A program made the translations under genes and the position numbers. From Nocardia inohanensis NBRC 100128 (GTDB lineage: Bacteria > Actinomycetota > Actinomycetes > Mycobacteriales > Mycobacteriaceae), in NCBI RefSeq assembly GCF_001612945.1, contig NZ_BDBK01000015.1, positions 124,001 to 188,000 of the forward strand: a stretch of 64,000 bases of DNA. The letters are read 5' to 3'. Every line of letters begins with the position of its first letter. Position 1 is the stretch's first letter. The notes beneath the pieces are model-generated. The model searched no databases. It had not been told where the DNA came from and worked only from the letters and a program-made list of their open reading frames with translations. Positions 34,335 to 42,640 of the stretch are shown piece after piece.

Positions 34335-34947
34335 GGGCGGCCTGCGGGGTGCGCTCATCGGGCCGCGCGATCCGGGTGAATCGCGACTGCACCTGGAAAC
34401 CGTTGTCGCCCAATACTTCCGCCAGCGCATCCGCGGACCAGCGGTAGGACGGGGCGACCTTGTGGTCGTACTCCTGCACGCTGTGCGGTTCGTCGGCGCC
34501 CTGGAACGCCAGCAGCAGCGGAGCGCCCGAACGCATCACCCGCCCGAACTCGCCGAGTACGGCGGGAATTCGCGCGGGCGGGGTATGGATGATCGAGTAC
34601 CAGGCCACCAGGCCGGCCAGCGCATCGGACGCGATCGGCAGCTCCTCGATCGCGCCGACCTCGAAGCTGAGATCCGGGTACTGCGCACGCGCCAGCCGGA
34701 TCATCTCGGGTGAGATATCCACGCCGAAGACCTTGCGGCCCAAGCTATTAAGGTAGGCGGTGATCCGGCCCGGACCACAGCCCACCTCGGCGACCGGCCC
34801 GTCGCCCGCGATCAGCTCCGCGAAAATGCCGAGCAGCGCGCGATCGTACGGATTGTCCTGCAACAGCCCCCGGACCAGGTCCGTGTAGAGCTGGGCCACC
34901 TCGTCGTAGGCCGCCCGGGTGATCCGCACATCCTCGATCTCGCTCAC
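34315..34947 (-). CDS. Class I SAM-dependent methyltransferase
   Basis: 210 residues. Motif I 'VAEVGCGPGRITAYL', acidic 'VFGVDISPEMIRLAR', 'FEVGAIEELPIASDALAG' and the post-motif 'VMRSGAPLLLAFQGAD' place it in the Methyltransf_11/25 group. A likely small-molecule methyltransferase with unknown acceptor. It lies 44 bp downstream of the duplicated DUF6301/TY-Chap gene start region's opposite end, on the same strand as that gene. It overlaps the HxlR gene tail to tail. Confidence 0.9.
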   Translation of the reverse strand: MSEIEDVRITRAAYDEVAQLYTDLVRGLLQDNPYDRALLGIFAELIAGDGPVAEVGCGPGRITAYLNSLGRKVFGVDISPEMIRLARAQYPDLSFEVGAIEELPIASDALAGLVAWYSIIHTPPARIPAVLGEFGRVMRSGAPLLLAFQGADEPHSVQEYDHKVAPSYRWSADALAEVLGDNGFQVQSRFTRIARPDERTPQAALIAIRN

Positions 34948-34990
34948 GCCCCGACTCTAGGCGGGCGCGGGCGCGCGGACCGGACGCGGG

Positions 34991-37099
34991 TCAGATGCTG
35001 CTGGTGGAGCCGGTCGACGGGGTGCGCAAACCCTGATCGACGCCGTCCAGCCACACCCGCAGCACGGTGCCGGGCCGCATCCGGGTGCGCAGCGGCCACA
35101 GCGCGAACTCGACGTAGTAGCGGAAATCGCGGAACAGCACCGGTAGTCGCATACCGTGCCGCCAATGCGGATTCCCGCTGTCGGGCCGCAGCCAGCCGTT
35201 GGCGAGCATCAACTCGGTGACGCGCGGCGGCAGATCCTTGCCCGCGGCGGCATCCAAACGCACCCGCACGCCCTCCACATCGCGGTCGATACGCGCCGAA
35301 CCATCCAGATCGGTGTCCACGCTCACATGCCCGCCCGGCTCCAATTCGCCCGCGATCGCGGCCAATTCGTCGAAGAACTGCTGCCATTCGCGCTGGCCCG
35401 CCCGGCGCGCGGTGTGCTGCTGCTCGGGAATCAGCCGCCGCGCCCGCTCCGCCGGATTCACCAGATACAACTCGACCGTGTCCGGCCCCGCCACCAACCC
35501 GAACGCCAGTCGCCGTGTCGTCCACACCGGTCCGTGCGCCTGCCACAGCGTGCCGTGGACCGGCGCACCGAACTCCTCCCGCAAACCCTCCGTCGCGCGG
35601 GTGTGCGCCGCCGTCAACTGCTCCCGCACCTCGACCGGCAACCCATCCTCGTACAACGCGGATTCGATACTGTCGCTGAGCGTTACGCACACCGCCTCGA
35701 GCCGGTCGCCATCGAAACAGAACCGCGCCCGCGCCCCATCGACCCGCACCTCGGTCACCGCCCGCACGATTCGATCCCGCGGCCACGCACTCGTCGCCGT
35801 CCCGGCGCGCCCCGATTCGGAACTCGTGCCGCGCTGTCCCGTACCCGCTCCGCCGCGGGTGAACCCCGAACCTTCGTTCGCCGCCCTCGTTACCCCACCG
35901 GCGCGCGGGTCGTTCATGCCGTCGCGGCCTCGCAGACCCGCCGCGGCGGTGAGTCGGCCGGTGACGCGATCCGCCGCCGCGCGCGGTGCGCCCTCCCAGC
36001 GCCAACCGGCGAGCTCCGCGAAACGGTCGACGTCCTCGCGCGTCCAGGTCCAGTCGAAAGTACGGGCGGCGCGAGCTATCTCGATGCCGGCGGGGATATC
36101 CACGCGCAGCGGGCCGGCGTCGAACATGGAGATGGCGTACTGGCGCAGGAACTCGGCGCGCTGGGTGCGCGAGGTGGGGTGGGCGGGGACGCCCAGCGGC
36201 TCGATATCGAGGTCCTCGCCGCCCTCCACCCAGGCGTCCACCACCAGATCGGTGGCGGCGGCCACGCCCAGCGAGCGCAGGGCCTCCACCGAGCGGAGCG
36301 CGAAATTGCTGATCGCGGCGGTGCCGGAAGCGCGCGCGAGGCTGCGCCACCAGTTCGCGTCCGGGGCGGGGGTCCAGCCGTGCGCGCGCAGCACCCGCTC
36401 CACCTCTTCGCCGTAGCGCCAAGTGGGGTCCACGAATTCGCTGCGGCTCAGCTCGGCCTGGAAGGCGGTTTCGTCCACCGCGAACTGGACGTACCGACTG
36501 CCCGGCGCGGTCACCACCACGCGTGCGTCCTCCGGGGCCCGCTCCAGGAAGGCGGCGAGGTCCTCGGCGAACCGGCCCCAGCCGCCGAGCGCGGCGCGCC
36601 GCCGGACCGCCTCGTGGCGGCGCTCCATCCAGTACCGCTGTTCGATCGGGTTGAGCAGGAGCAGGTCGACCGTTCCGGCGGCCTCGGTCAAGCCCACTAT
36701 CAGGTTCGAGAAGTTCCACGACACACCGTCATCGGGGCCCGCGCCCGGTTCCGGATCGCCGTACAGCTCGGTGAACCGATCCCGCACGCGGTCCAGCGCG
36801 GCGGTCAGGTGCTCCGCGCGGGCGAAGGCGTCGCGGGCCGGACCATCGGAAATGGTCACGCGCACATACCGCAGGCCGTACCCGCTACCCCAGAACATGG
36901 CCGAGTCGAACCACACCCCGAGCCCGGTGCGGGCGAATACCGGCCCGCGCCGCATGGTGCCGACCGGTTCGGGTTTTCCCCAGCCCGCGCGCCGCGCGAA
37001 TTCGCGCACGTTATCCGGTCCCCAAGACCATTTGAAGTCCCGTGCGGCCGTAACGATCTCGACCGCTCCCGCAATGTCAGCCCGTACCGCGAAACCCAC
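34991..37099 (-). CDS. Tandem duplicated DUF6301 + TY-Chap protein
   Basis: 702 residues from a GTG. The protein is two copies of one layout. Copy 1: residues ~10-170 DUF6301-like ('ARDFKWSWGPDNVREFARRAGW' style, 'AFARAEHLTAALDRV', 'LLLLNPIEQRYW') then ~172-290 TY-Chap-like ('WGRFAEDLAAFLERAPEDA', 'YVQFAVDE', 'LRAHGWTPAPDANWW'). Copy 2: ~335-555 DUF6301 again ('ARTFDWTWTREDVDRFAELAGW', 'VELYLVNPAERARRL') and ~560-690 TY-Chap again ('WQQFFDELAAIAGELEPGGH', 'LANGWLRPDSGNPHW'). A Gly/Arg-rich insert breaks copy 2. TY-Chap proteins are thought to act as chaperone or immunity-like factors near type VII-secreted toxins; no ESX gene is in this window. Role unknown. Confidence 0.72.
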   Translation of the reverse strand: MGFAVRADIAGAVEIVTAARDFKWSWGPDNVREFARRAGWGKPEPVGTMRRGPVFARTGLGVWFDSAMFWGSGYGLRYVRVTISDGPARDAFARAEHLTAALDRVRDRFTELYGDPEPGAGPDDGVSWNFSNLIVGLTEAAGTVDLLLLNPIEQRYWMERRHEAVRRRAALGGWGRFAEDLAAFLERAPEDARVVVTAPGSRYVQFAVDETAFQAELSRSEFVDPTWRYGEEVERVLRAHGWTPAPDANWWRSLARASGTAAISNFALRSVEALRSLGVAAATDLVVDAWVEGGEDLDIEPLGVPAHPTSRTQRAEFLRQYAISMFDAGPLRVDIPAGIEIARAARTFDWTWTREDVDRFAELAGWRWEGAPRAAADRVTGRLTAAAGLRGRDGMNDPRAGGVTRAANEGSGFTRGGAGTGQRGTSSESGRAGTATSAWPRDRIVRAVTEVRVDGARARFCFDGDRLEAVCVTLSDSIESALYEDGLPVEVREQLTAAHTRATEGLREEFGAPVHGTLWQAHGPVWTTRRLAFGLVAGPDTVELYLVNPAERARRLIPEQQHTARRAGQREWQQFFDELAAIAGELEPGGHVSVDTDLDGSARIDRDVEGVRVRLDAAAGKDLPPRVTELMLANGWLRPDSGNPHWRHGMRLPVLFRDFRYYVEFALWPLRTRMRPGTVLRVWLDGVDQGLRTPSTGSTSSI

Positions 37100-37223
37100 C
37101 TGGCGACCCTAAACCCCGGCCACCCGTGCGGTCGATGGGTACCGTCGATCCGCGGGCCGCGGTGCGAGAACCCGGTCATTCGACAGAGGCGATGCGGGAC
37201 CGGCCGCCCGTAGCGTCGCAAAT

Positions 37224-38375
37224 ATGACTGCGACACTTGGTGACCTGGACGTTCATCCCTTCGACCGGACCGCGGTGGTGGCGCTGGCGCGCTCCGTCGC
37301 CGGCGCGAGCGTGGTGGGTATCGGAGAGTCGACCCGGTTCTCCCGCGAGACCTTCGAAGCCCGGGACCGGTTGTTCCGGGAACTGGTCGGTATGCACGGC
37401 TTTCGGGCGCTGGCGGTGCAGGACAGCGCCGATACCGCCGCACGGCTCGACGACTATGTACGCACCGGCGCGGGCACAGCGGCCGAAGCCCTCGAAAATG
37501 CCTGGCGGCCTTTGCGAACAGCGGAAATGGCGGCGGCACTGGACTGGATCCGGGATTTCAATCGGGCCCGGCCCGGCGATCGGGTCCGGATCATCGGGGT
37601 GAAACCGGCACAGGCCCAGCCCGCGGATTACGACTCCGTGCTCGCCGCGGTCACGGCACACGCACCCGAACTGGCCGAGCGGGTGCGTGCCCCACTGGCG
37701 GTGATTCGCACCGCGCACACCGTGGACGAGCACGTGCAGCAGGCGCAGGGCAGCCACCCCGGCGGATCCTTCGCGGCACGCGCCCGCGAAGTCGAAGCGC
37801 TGTTGCGGTCGGCGGCAGGGCTTCCCGAGACGGTGCTCGAACGCCTGCGGTTGATCGTGGACTTCCATGAACGGAGCGTCGCCGGGCAGGGCAACTTCCT
37901 GGCCGACGAAACGGCCTGGGCGCGGACGATGCTCGCCGACCATCGCCGAAATGGTTCGCCAATCGTTTACTGGGATGGCCTCGCTCACACTTCGGCGACA
38001 CCGACCGGATACGGGGCCGCCCTGCCCGCGGACACGGCACCCAGTGCGGGCAGCGTGCTGCGCCGGGAACTGGGGCAGGGGTACGCGTCGATCGCCGTCA
38101 CCTTCCACCACGGCGATCTCGGAATCCACCGGGTTCCGGCTCCGCAGACCGGTCTTGTCGACGCCGACCTGGGCGAATTCCCGCTACCCGCACTCTGGCT
38201 GGACCTGCGCCAACGGTCCCGGCCGACTCCGGAACCGGCCCGCCTGCGTGTCATCAGCGGCATCTACGACCCGGCCCACGATGCCGCCGCACAACTTACG
38301 GTGCCCTCGCTACCCGCCGCCTTCGATGCCGTCATCCATTTCCAGGAAGTCTCGCCGGTGCATTGGCTGCCCTGA
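37224..38375 (+). CDS. Erythromycin-esterase-family protein with altered active site
   Basis: 383 residues resembling EreA/EreB/EreC: 'VVGIGESTRFSRETF' near residue 31, 'LFRELVGMHGFRALAVQDS', 'ENAWRPLRTAEMAAALDWIRDFNR'. The conserved 'GEATHG' loop reads 'GESTRF', so the catalytic His is Arg38, and the second 'W-x-H-N-x-H' region reads 'WDGLAHTS'. It keeps the fold but probably not canonical macrolide hydrolysis; many family members are succinoglycan-type or unknown hydrolases. It starts at ATG 37224, 124 bp from the divergent DUF6301 gene. Confidence 0.8.
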   Translation: MTATLGDLDVHPFDRTAVVALARSVAGASVVGIGESTRFSRETFEARDRLFRELVGMHGFRALAVQDSADTAARLDDYVRTGAGTAAEALENAWRPLRTAEMAAALDWIRDFNRARPGDRVRIIGVKPAQAQPADYDSVLAAVTAHAPELAERVRAPLAVIRTAHTVDEHVQQAQGSHPGGSFAARAREVEALLRSAAGLPETVLERLRLIVDFHERSVAGQGNFLADETAWARTMLADHRRNGSPIVYWDGLAHTSATPTGYGAALPADTAPSAGSVLRRELGQGYASIAVTFHHGDLGIHRVPAPQTGLVDADLGEFPLPALWLDLRQRSRPTPEPARLRVISGIYDPAHDAAAQLTVPSLPAAFDAVIHFQEVSPVHWLP

Positions 38376-38573
38376 GCAGCACCGATATCCGACCCCCGAA
38401 AGCAGTGGTGGTTAACACGTAGCAAAACTCTCGACCCGAACGATACGGATGCTGAGTGAGCGCGACAGCGGCTTCCAGCCGAGGTCGCGCCCTCACGTGT
38501 CAGTCCGGTTCGGGGACCGGATCCGTTGTGCAGGCGGTCGCGCGCGACCGCTCGGACGAAAGGATCGATAGCG

Positions 38574-39629
38574 ATGAGATCGGCTCCCGACAGACCGAAT
38601 TCGACCCGATCAAACCGCGGCAGGTTCCGCCGGACGGTGCTGCTGGTGGCCTTGACGCTGCTGGCGCCCCTGGTGAGCATCCTCGGCGCGCCCACCGCCT
38701 CGGCCGCGTTCAATCCGGCCGCCTTCGACTTCTGGGTCGACTCACCGGTCATGGGCCCCATCAAGACTCGGATCCTGCGCGCCGCCGACGGCAATACCAA
38801 CCGCGTGGTCTACGCGCTGGACGGAATGCGCGCCCGCGAAGACCTCAACGGCTGGGAAATCGAAACCGATATCGCCGAAACCCTCGCGAGCTGGAACATC
38901 AATGTGGTGATGCCGGTCGGCGGCCAATCCAGCTTCTACGCCGACTGGAACGCGCCCAGCTCGTTCTTCGGCATCCCACCCGGAACCGGTTCGGCCAACA
39001 CCGGATCCGGCGCCACCGACGCCTTCTCCGGCGGCCCCGGCAAGAGCTACCGATACGACTGGGAGACCTTCCTCAACCGCGATCTGCGCTGGGCACTGCG
39101 AGATCGCCTGGGCTTCAACCCGAATCGCAACGGCGTGTTCGGTCTCTCCATGGGCGGCAGCGCCGCGCTCACCCTGGCCGCCTACCATCCTGACCAGTTC
39201 AGTTTCGCGGGCTCCTTCTCCGGCTACCTGAACAACTCCGCACCCGGCATGCGAGAAGCCATCCGGCTGGCCATGATCGACGCCGGCGGCTACAACGTCG
39301 ACTCCATGGCCCCGCCCTGGGGACCGCAATGGCTGCACATGGACCCCTTCGTCTTCGCACCCAACCTGGTCGCCAACAACACCCGGCTCTACATCGCCGC
39401 CGCCAGCGGCCGGCCCACCGCCCTGGACGGCCCGAACATGGGCACCGTCAACGGCATGGCCCTGGAAGCGCTCGCCCTCGCCAACACGCGGGCCTTCCAA
39501 GTGCGCCTCGCCACCCTCGGAGGTGGTAATGCCGCCTGGTCATTCCCCGAATACGGAATACACGCCTGGAACAACTGGCAGGACGAGGCCCACCGGATGA
39601 TCCCCGACCTCTCCGCCAATATCGGTTAG
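38574..39629 (+). CDS. Secreted mycolyltransferase/esterase (antigen 85 family)
   Basis: 351 residues from ATG 38574 (AAAGGA about 10 nt upstream). Basic N-terminus, hydrophobic core and 'APTASAAF' cleavage site near residue 44 give a signal peptide. The alpha/beta-hydrolase core has nucleophile 'FGLSMGGSAAL' (Ser192), 'NVVMPVGGQSSFYADW', a Trp-Glu-Thr-Phe 'YDWETFLNRDL' and C-terminal His in 'YGIHAWNNWQDE'. Antigen 85 enzymes transfer mycolic acids onto trehalose and arabinogalactan in the cell envelope. It marks the host as mycolate-producing. Confidence 0.92.
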   Translation: MRSAPDRPNSTRSNRGRFRRTVLLVALTLLAPLVSILGAPTASAAFNPAAFDFWVDSPVMGPIKTRILRAADGNTNRVVYALDGMRAREDLNGWEIETDIAETLASWNINVVMPVGGQSSFYADWNAPSSFFGIPPGTGSANTGSGATDAFSGGPGKSYRYDWETFLNRDLRWALRDRLGFNPNRNGVFGLSMGGSAALTLAAYHPDQFSFAGSFSGYLNNSAPGMREAIRLAMIDAGGYNVDSMAPPWGPQWLHMDPFVFAPNLVANNTRLYIAAASGRPTALDGPNMGTVNGMALEALALANTRAFQVRLATLGGGNAAWSFPEYGIHAWNNWQDEAHRMIPDLSANIG

Positions 39630-39705
39630 CCGGTCACCCACCGGCAGCGGGCCGGCCGGGTGCCGAGGCATCCGGCCGGCCCGAGATCTAAGCGAGGAGC
39701 AGATC

Positions 39706-40221
39706 ATGAATTGGCGAATCTGGCAGGTACGTATCGCCGTCACCGCCATGCTCATCGCCATGCCGCTATCGGTCATGGACGCGGTGCTCGGCGGCTGGAC
39801 CGGCGCCCACCACCCCCCACCCGATCCGGCCGCACTGCTGCGGCTGAGCGCGATGCCGGTGCTGGCCAACCCCTTCTGGTGGCTCGGCTTCGGCTTCACC
39901 ATCTGCGATCCGCTGCTGCCGCGCCGCTCCGCCGCCGCCTGGTACCTCGTCACGCCCGCCGGCGCGCTGCTCGCCTTCGGAATCGCCTGGTGCTCGGCCG
40001 ATCTCGGACTGCACGGCCCGATCGCCTGGACCGCCGGCGCCCTGATCGCCTTCGCCTGCCTGCTGGTGCAATCCTGGATCGTCGTCGACATGCCCGAAAC
40101 CTCCACTCGCGCAGTCACTCCCGTGCACAACCGCCCCGACCTGTACGTCACCGGTACAGCGCGAATCATCCCGTTCGGCCGCCCGGCGCCCCTGCGCCTG
40201 GTGCGCGCCTACGAAGCCTGA
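39706..40221 (+). CDS. Hypothetical four-helix membrane protein
   Basis: 171 residues from ATG 39706 with GAGGAG just upstream. Four hydrophobic helices, about residues 8-28, 55-66, 78-97 and 104-128, and a polar C-terminus 'NRPDLYVTGTARIIPFGRPAP'. There is no recognised domain. It lies 76 bp after the mycolyltransferase gene on the same strand and 121 bp before the secreted-repeat protein gene, so it may belong to the same envelope-related transcript. Confidence 0.78.
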   Translation: MNWRIWQVRIAVTAMLIAMPLSVMDAVLGGWTGAHHPPPDPAALLRLSAMPVLANPFWWLGFGFTICDPLLPRRSAAAWYLVTPAGALLAFGIAWCSADLGLHGPIAWTAGALIAFACLLVQSWIVVDMPETSTRAVTPVHNRPDLYVTGTARIIPFGRPAPLRLVRAYEA

Positions 40222-40342
40222 CAGCCGACCCGCTCGTTATGTCGGCGCGCGTACACAACGGACGTCGCCGCGCGAACAGAACATTCGGCGGATAGACCGA
40301 ACAATTGCCTCCAACAGCCCAAAGCACCTGAGAGGCAACCAA

Positions 40343-40903
40343 ATGGCGACCCACGGCTCGAAACTCAAAACCCTGCTCACCACCGCGACCCTCGCCCTGG
40401 CCGCCACCGGCGCGCTCACCCTCACGGTGACCCCCGCCCTCGCCGATACCTCGCCCGGCACCGCCGCCACCCCGGTCCCCGCCCGCACCCAAGGCTGGCT
40501 GAAGATCTACACCGGCACCGCACCCACCGGCATCAACGCGGTCCAGCTGAAAGTGATCAACGACCCCAAAGTCGGCCCACGCGTGGCGGACAGCGGCGGC
40601 CGCTCCCTCTACCGCTTCGACAAGGACACCGCCAACCCCTCGGTCTCCAACTGCAACGGCGACTGCGCCACCACCTGGCCGCCCCTGCTCGTCGCCCGCG
40701 GCCAAGCCCTCTACCTCGACGGAATCAACCCCGCCGAAACAAGTTTCATCGAACGCGCCGACGGCTCCTGCCAAATCACCATCGGCGGCCGGCCCATCTA
40801 CTACTTCTCCAAAGACCGGAACCCCGGCGACCTCAACGGCCAAGGCGTCGGCGGCACCTGGTTCGCCGTAGCCCCCACCGGCGCGAAAGCCCAAGCCGCA
40901 TAA
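40343..40903 (+). CDS. Secreted repeat protein (PF03640 / COG4315 type)
   Basis: 186 residues; ATG 40343 follows AGAGG. A signal peptide (residues 1-34, ending 'TPALADT') leads to two copies of the 'secreted repeat of unknown function': 'GGRSLYRFDKDTANPSVSNCNGDCATTWPPLLV' layout at residues 85-118 and 'GGRPIYYFSKDRNPGDLNGQG' at 150-172. The Cys pair in 'CNGDC' is typical. The family is surface or secreted in actinobacteria with unknown function. No lipobox Cys is seen, so it is probably soluble or wall-linked. Confidence 0.9.
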   Translation: MATHGSKLKTLLTTATLALAATGALTLTVTPALADTSPGTAATPVPARTQGWLKIYTGTAPTGINAVQLKVINDPKVGPRVADSGGRSLYRFDKDTANPSVSNCNGDCATTWPPLLVARGQALYLDGINPAETSFIERADGSCQITIGGRPIYYFSKDRNPGDLNGQGVGGTWFAVAPTGAKAQAA

Positions 40904-40958
40904 CCCAGTCCGGGCCGCATGCCCCGCCATTCGCGCGGCATGCGGAACTCCCCACGGA

Positions 40959-41150
40959 CTACTTGGTCGCGGAACCGGTGGTCAGCGACTTCAGGATCGC
41001 CGCCAGGTTCTTCGAAACCAGGTCGGCCGAACCCGCCGAAGAACCGGTGGCCGGGGCCGGCGCCGGATCGGCCGCATTGGCGACACCGGTGGCACCGAAA
41101 ATCAAACCGGTAGCGACAGCAGCCACACCCAGCACACGCATCTTGCTCAT
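40959..41150 (-). CDS. Small secreted protein (hypothetical)
   Basis: 63 residues from ATG 41150, with GAGGAG 7-12 nt upstream. The first ~27 residues ('MRVLGVAAVATGLIFGATG' then 'VANAADP') form a clear signal peptide; the mature part is only ~36 residues, Ala/Pro/Ser-rich then helical ('DLVSKNLAAILKSLTTGSATK'). The family is not recognised. It stands between the PF03640 gene (convergent) and the intein-derived endonuclease gene. Confidence 0.72.
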   Translation of the reverse strand: MSKMRVLGVAAVATGLIFGATGVANAADPAPAPATGSSAGSADLVSKNLAAILKSLTTGSATK

Positions 41151-41300
41151 TTGGAACTCCTCATCAACTGAACGACCGACTAGTTCTGTCGTTCGCTGAA
41201 TGAATATCACGAACCCATTTCCCAGCAACACTGTTGCAAACATCACATCAGAAACGCTGTACAGGCCCAACCCACCCGCACCCGAGAATTAACCTCCGAG

Positions 41301-42602
41301 TCACCGCGAATTACTTCGACATGGCGTCTCGGAGTCGTGAACCGAAATCCCCTGCGCGACATAGTTGTGCGTATCGGCAATTACGACATCTACGAGATCC
41401 TGCTCGCCGAGTTCGGAGATCTCCACAATTCGGTCCCAGAAAACGTCGCTGGTCGCGAGGCTGGTCAACGCACTGTCCTGGAGTGCCGTCGCGATCTTCA
41501 GCAGGCGACCGCGACTGGGAGACCCCTCCCACATCGCTGAGCCACGGAAGTTCGAGCCGATCATCGCCTGAAAGTCGCGGTGCGCGATACCTTTTGCCGC
41601 CAGCACTGTTCGTACCCGGCCCCAAATCTCTTTCGGAATGGTGTCGACGTTGGTGTTGCACCTGATGTCGGCGAGGTGGACCAGCGCAACTTCGGCCGCA
41701 AGACCGCGAGCGCCGTGTACCCCGACATCGCGCAGGAAGGTCGTTTGATTGGCGGCACCGTCGATGGTGAGCTGCCAGCAGTCGCGATAGCCGGCCTTGC
41801 CGAACCGCTTGACTCGGCCCCGCACATTCAGCCGGAGCAGTAGTTGGAGCAACCCGTCGATGAGACGCCGACTGGTCGAGGCGTAGTAGACCCGAGCCTG
41901 CTGCCCCTTCGTATCCCATCGAACAGATCCGTCCGTTGCCCAGAGATGCCTGACGAAAAGCGCGACTTGGCCATTGGACAGAGCGAAGATCTGGTCAGGG
42001 ATGAACTTGTCGTAGCTGCGCAGGCCGAACAATCCCAGCTCGTCGAGCCAAGCCGCGATCGGGTTGCGCTTCCCATGGGTGAGCCGATACGGGGCGGGAA
42101 GTCTGAGTGTCGTGACGCGGGCCGCCGGATACTCGTCGCGTACCCCGGTAACCCCGAAATGGGCCGCAGCCCTGGTAACCGCAGCGAGGTTCGCCTCGTC
42201 GATGCTGGCGTACCGGATCGGTTGCCGTTTGACGCAGGACCCGTCTCCGATCATGTGAGCCAGCAGGATCACCTCGGCGTCGGGCACGCGATCGGTATGT
42301 AAGGGAGATGGCACCTTGCGCGGCGTAGCTACTCGAGCATCCGCTGCCAACAGCCGGATCGGCACCCAGCCCGCGACGGTTGAAAGGCATTGATCCCCAG
42401 TTGCTTCGACCTCACGGCCGGAGGCCAGCCGCACCCGAAAGACCTTTCGGCTTCCCACATTCAAAATCTTCTCAACCGGCTTGGGAACCAGTCGAAGCCG
42501 ACCGTCCAGGGTCCAAACAGACGGTCGCTCCCCGCTTTCCAGCAGATCGCGAACGCAGACTTCACTTCCATTGTCGGCCCGCAGAATTCGAGGCGAAGGC
42601 AC
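41301..42602 (-). CDS. Free-standing intein-derived LAGLIDADG homing endonuclease (splicing-dead)
   Basis: 433 residues from a GTG at 42602, 38 bp downstream of the dnaB stop. It reads as a whole intein of the DnaB type with no host protein around it. The start would be block A, but 'VPSPRILRADNGSEV' lacks the Cys1; a TGC codon occurs in another phase at the same point, as if frameshifted. Block B 'TxxH' reads 'TGDQ'. Two LAGLIDADG motifs are intact: 'LLAHMIGDG' (residues 113-121) and 'VRHLWATDG' (217-225). Block F/G is 'DTHNYVAQGISVHD', with the terminal Asn changed to Asp, followed by 'SETPCRSNSR'. Splicing should be impossible while the endonuclease may still cut. Upstream and downstream flanks do not resemble DnaB. 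Confidence 0.8.
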   Translation of the reverse strand: MPSPRILRADNGSEVCVRDLLESGERPSVWTLDGRLRLVPKPVEKILNVGSRKVFRVRLASGREVEATGDQCLSTVAGWVPIRLLAADARVATPRKVPSPLHTDRVPDAEVILLAHMIGDGSCVKRQPIRYASIDEANLAAVTRAAAHFGVTGVRDEYPAARVTTLRLPAPYRLTHGKRNPIAAWLDELGLFGLRSYDKFIPDQIFALSNGQVALFVRHLWATDGSVRWDTKGQQARVYYASTSRRLIDGLLQLLLRLNVRGRVKRFGKAGYRDCWQLTIDGAANQTTFLRDVGVHGARGLAAEVALVHLADIRCNTNVDTIPKEIWGRVRTVLAAKGIAHRDFQAMIGSNFRGSAMWEGSPSRGRLLKIATALQDSALTSLATSDVFWDRIVEISELGEQDLVDVVIADTHNYVAQGISVHDSETPCRSNSR

Positions 42603-42640
42603 CCAAAAACTCTAGCCCACTGCAAGTTTGCGGGGTAGAG

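Noticed and set aside
41301..42602. Second intein still in place within DnaB
   Set aside because: The dnaB frame closes at 42641 with a normal C-terminus, and the usual second insertion point (RESG/SLEQD) is uninterrupted, so this frame is outside dnaB.
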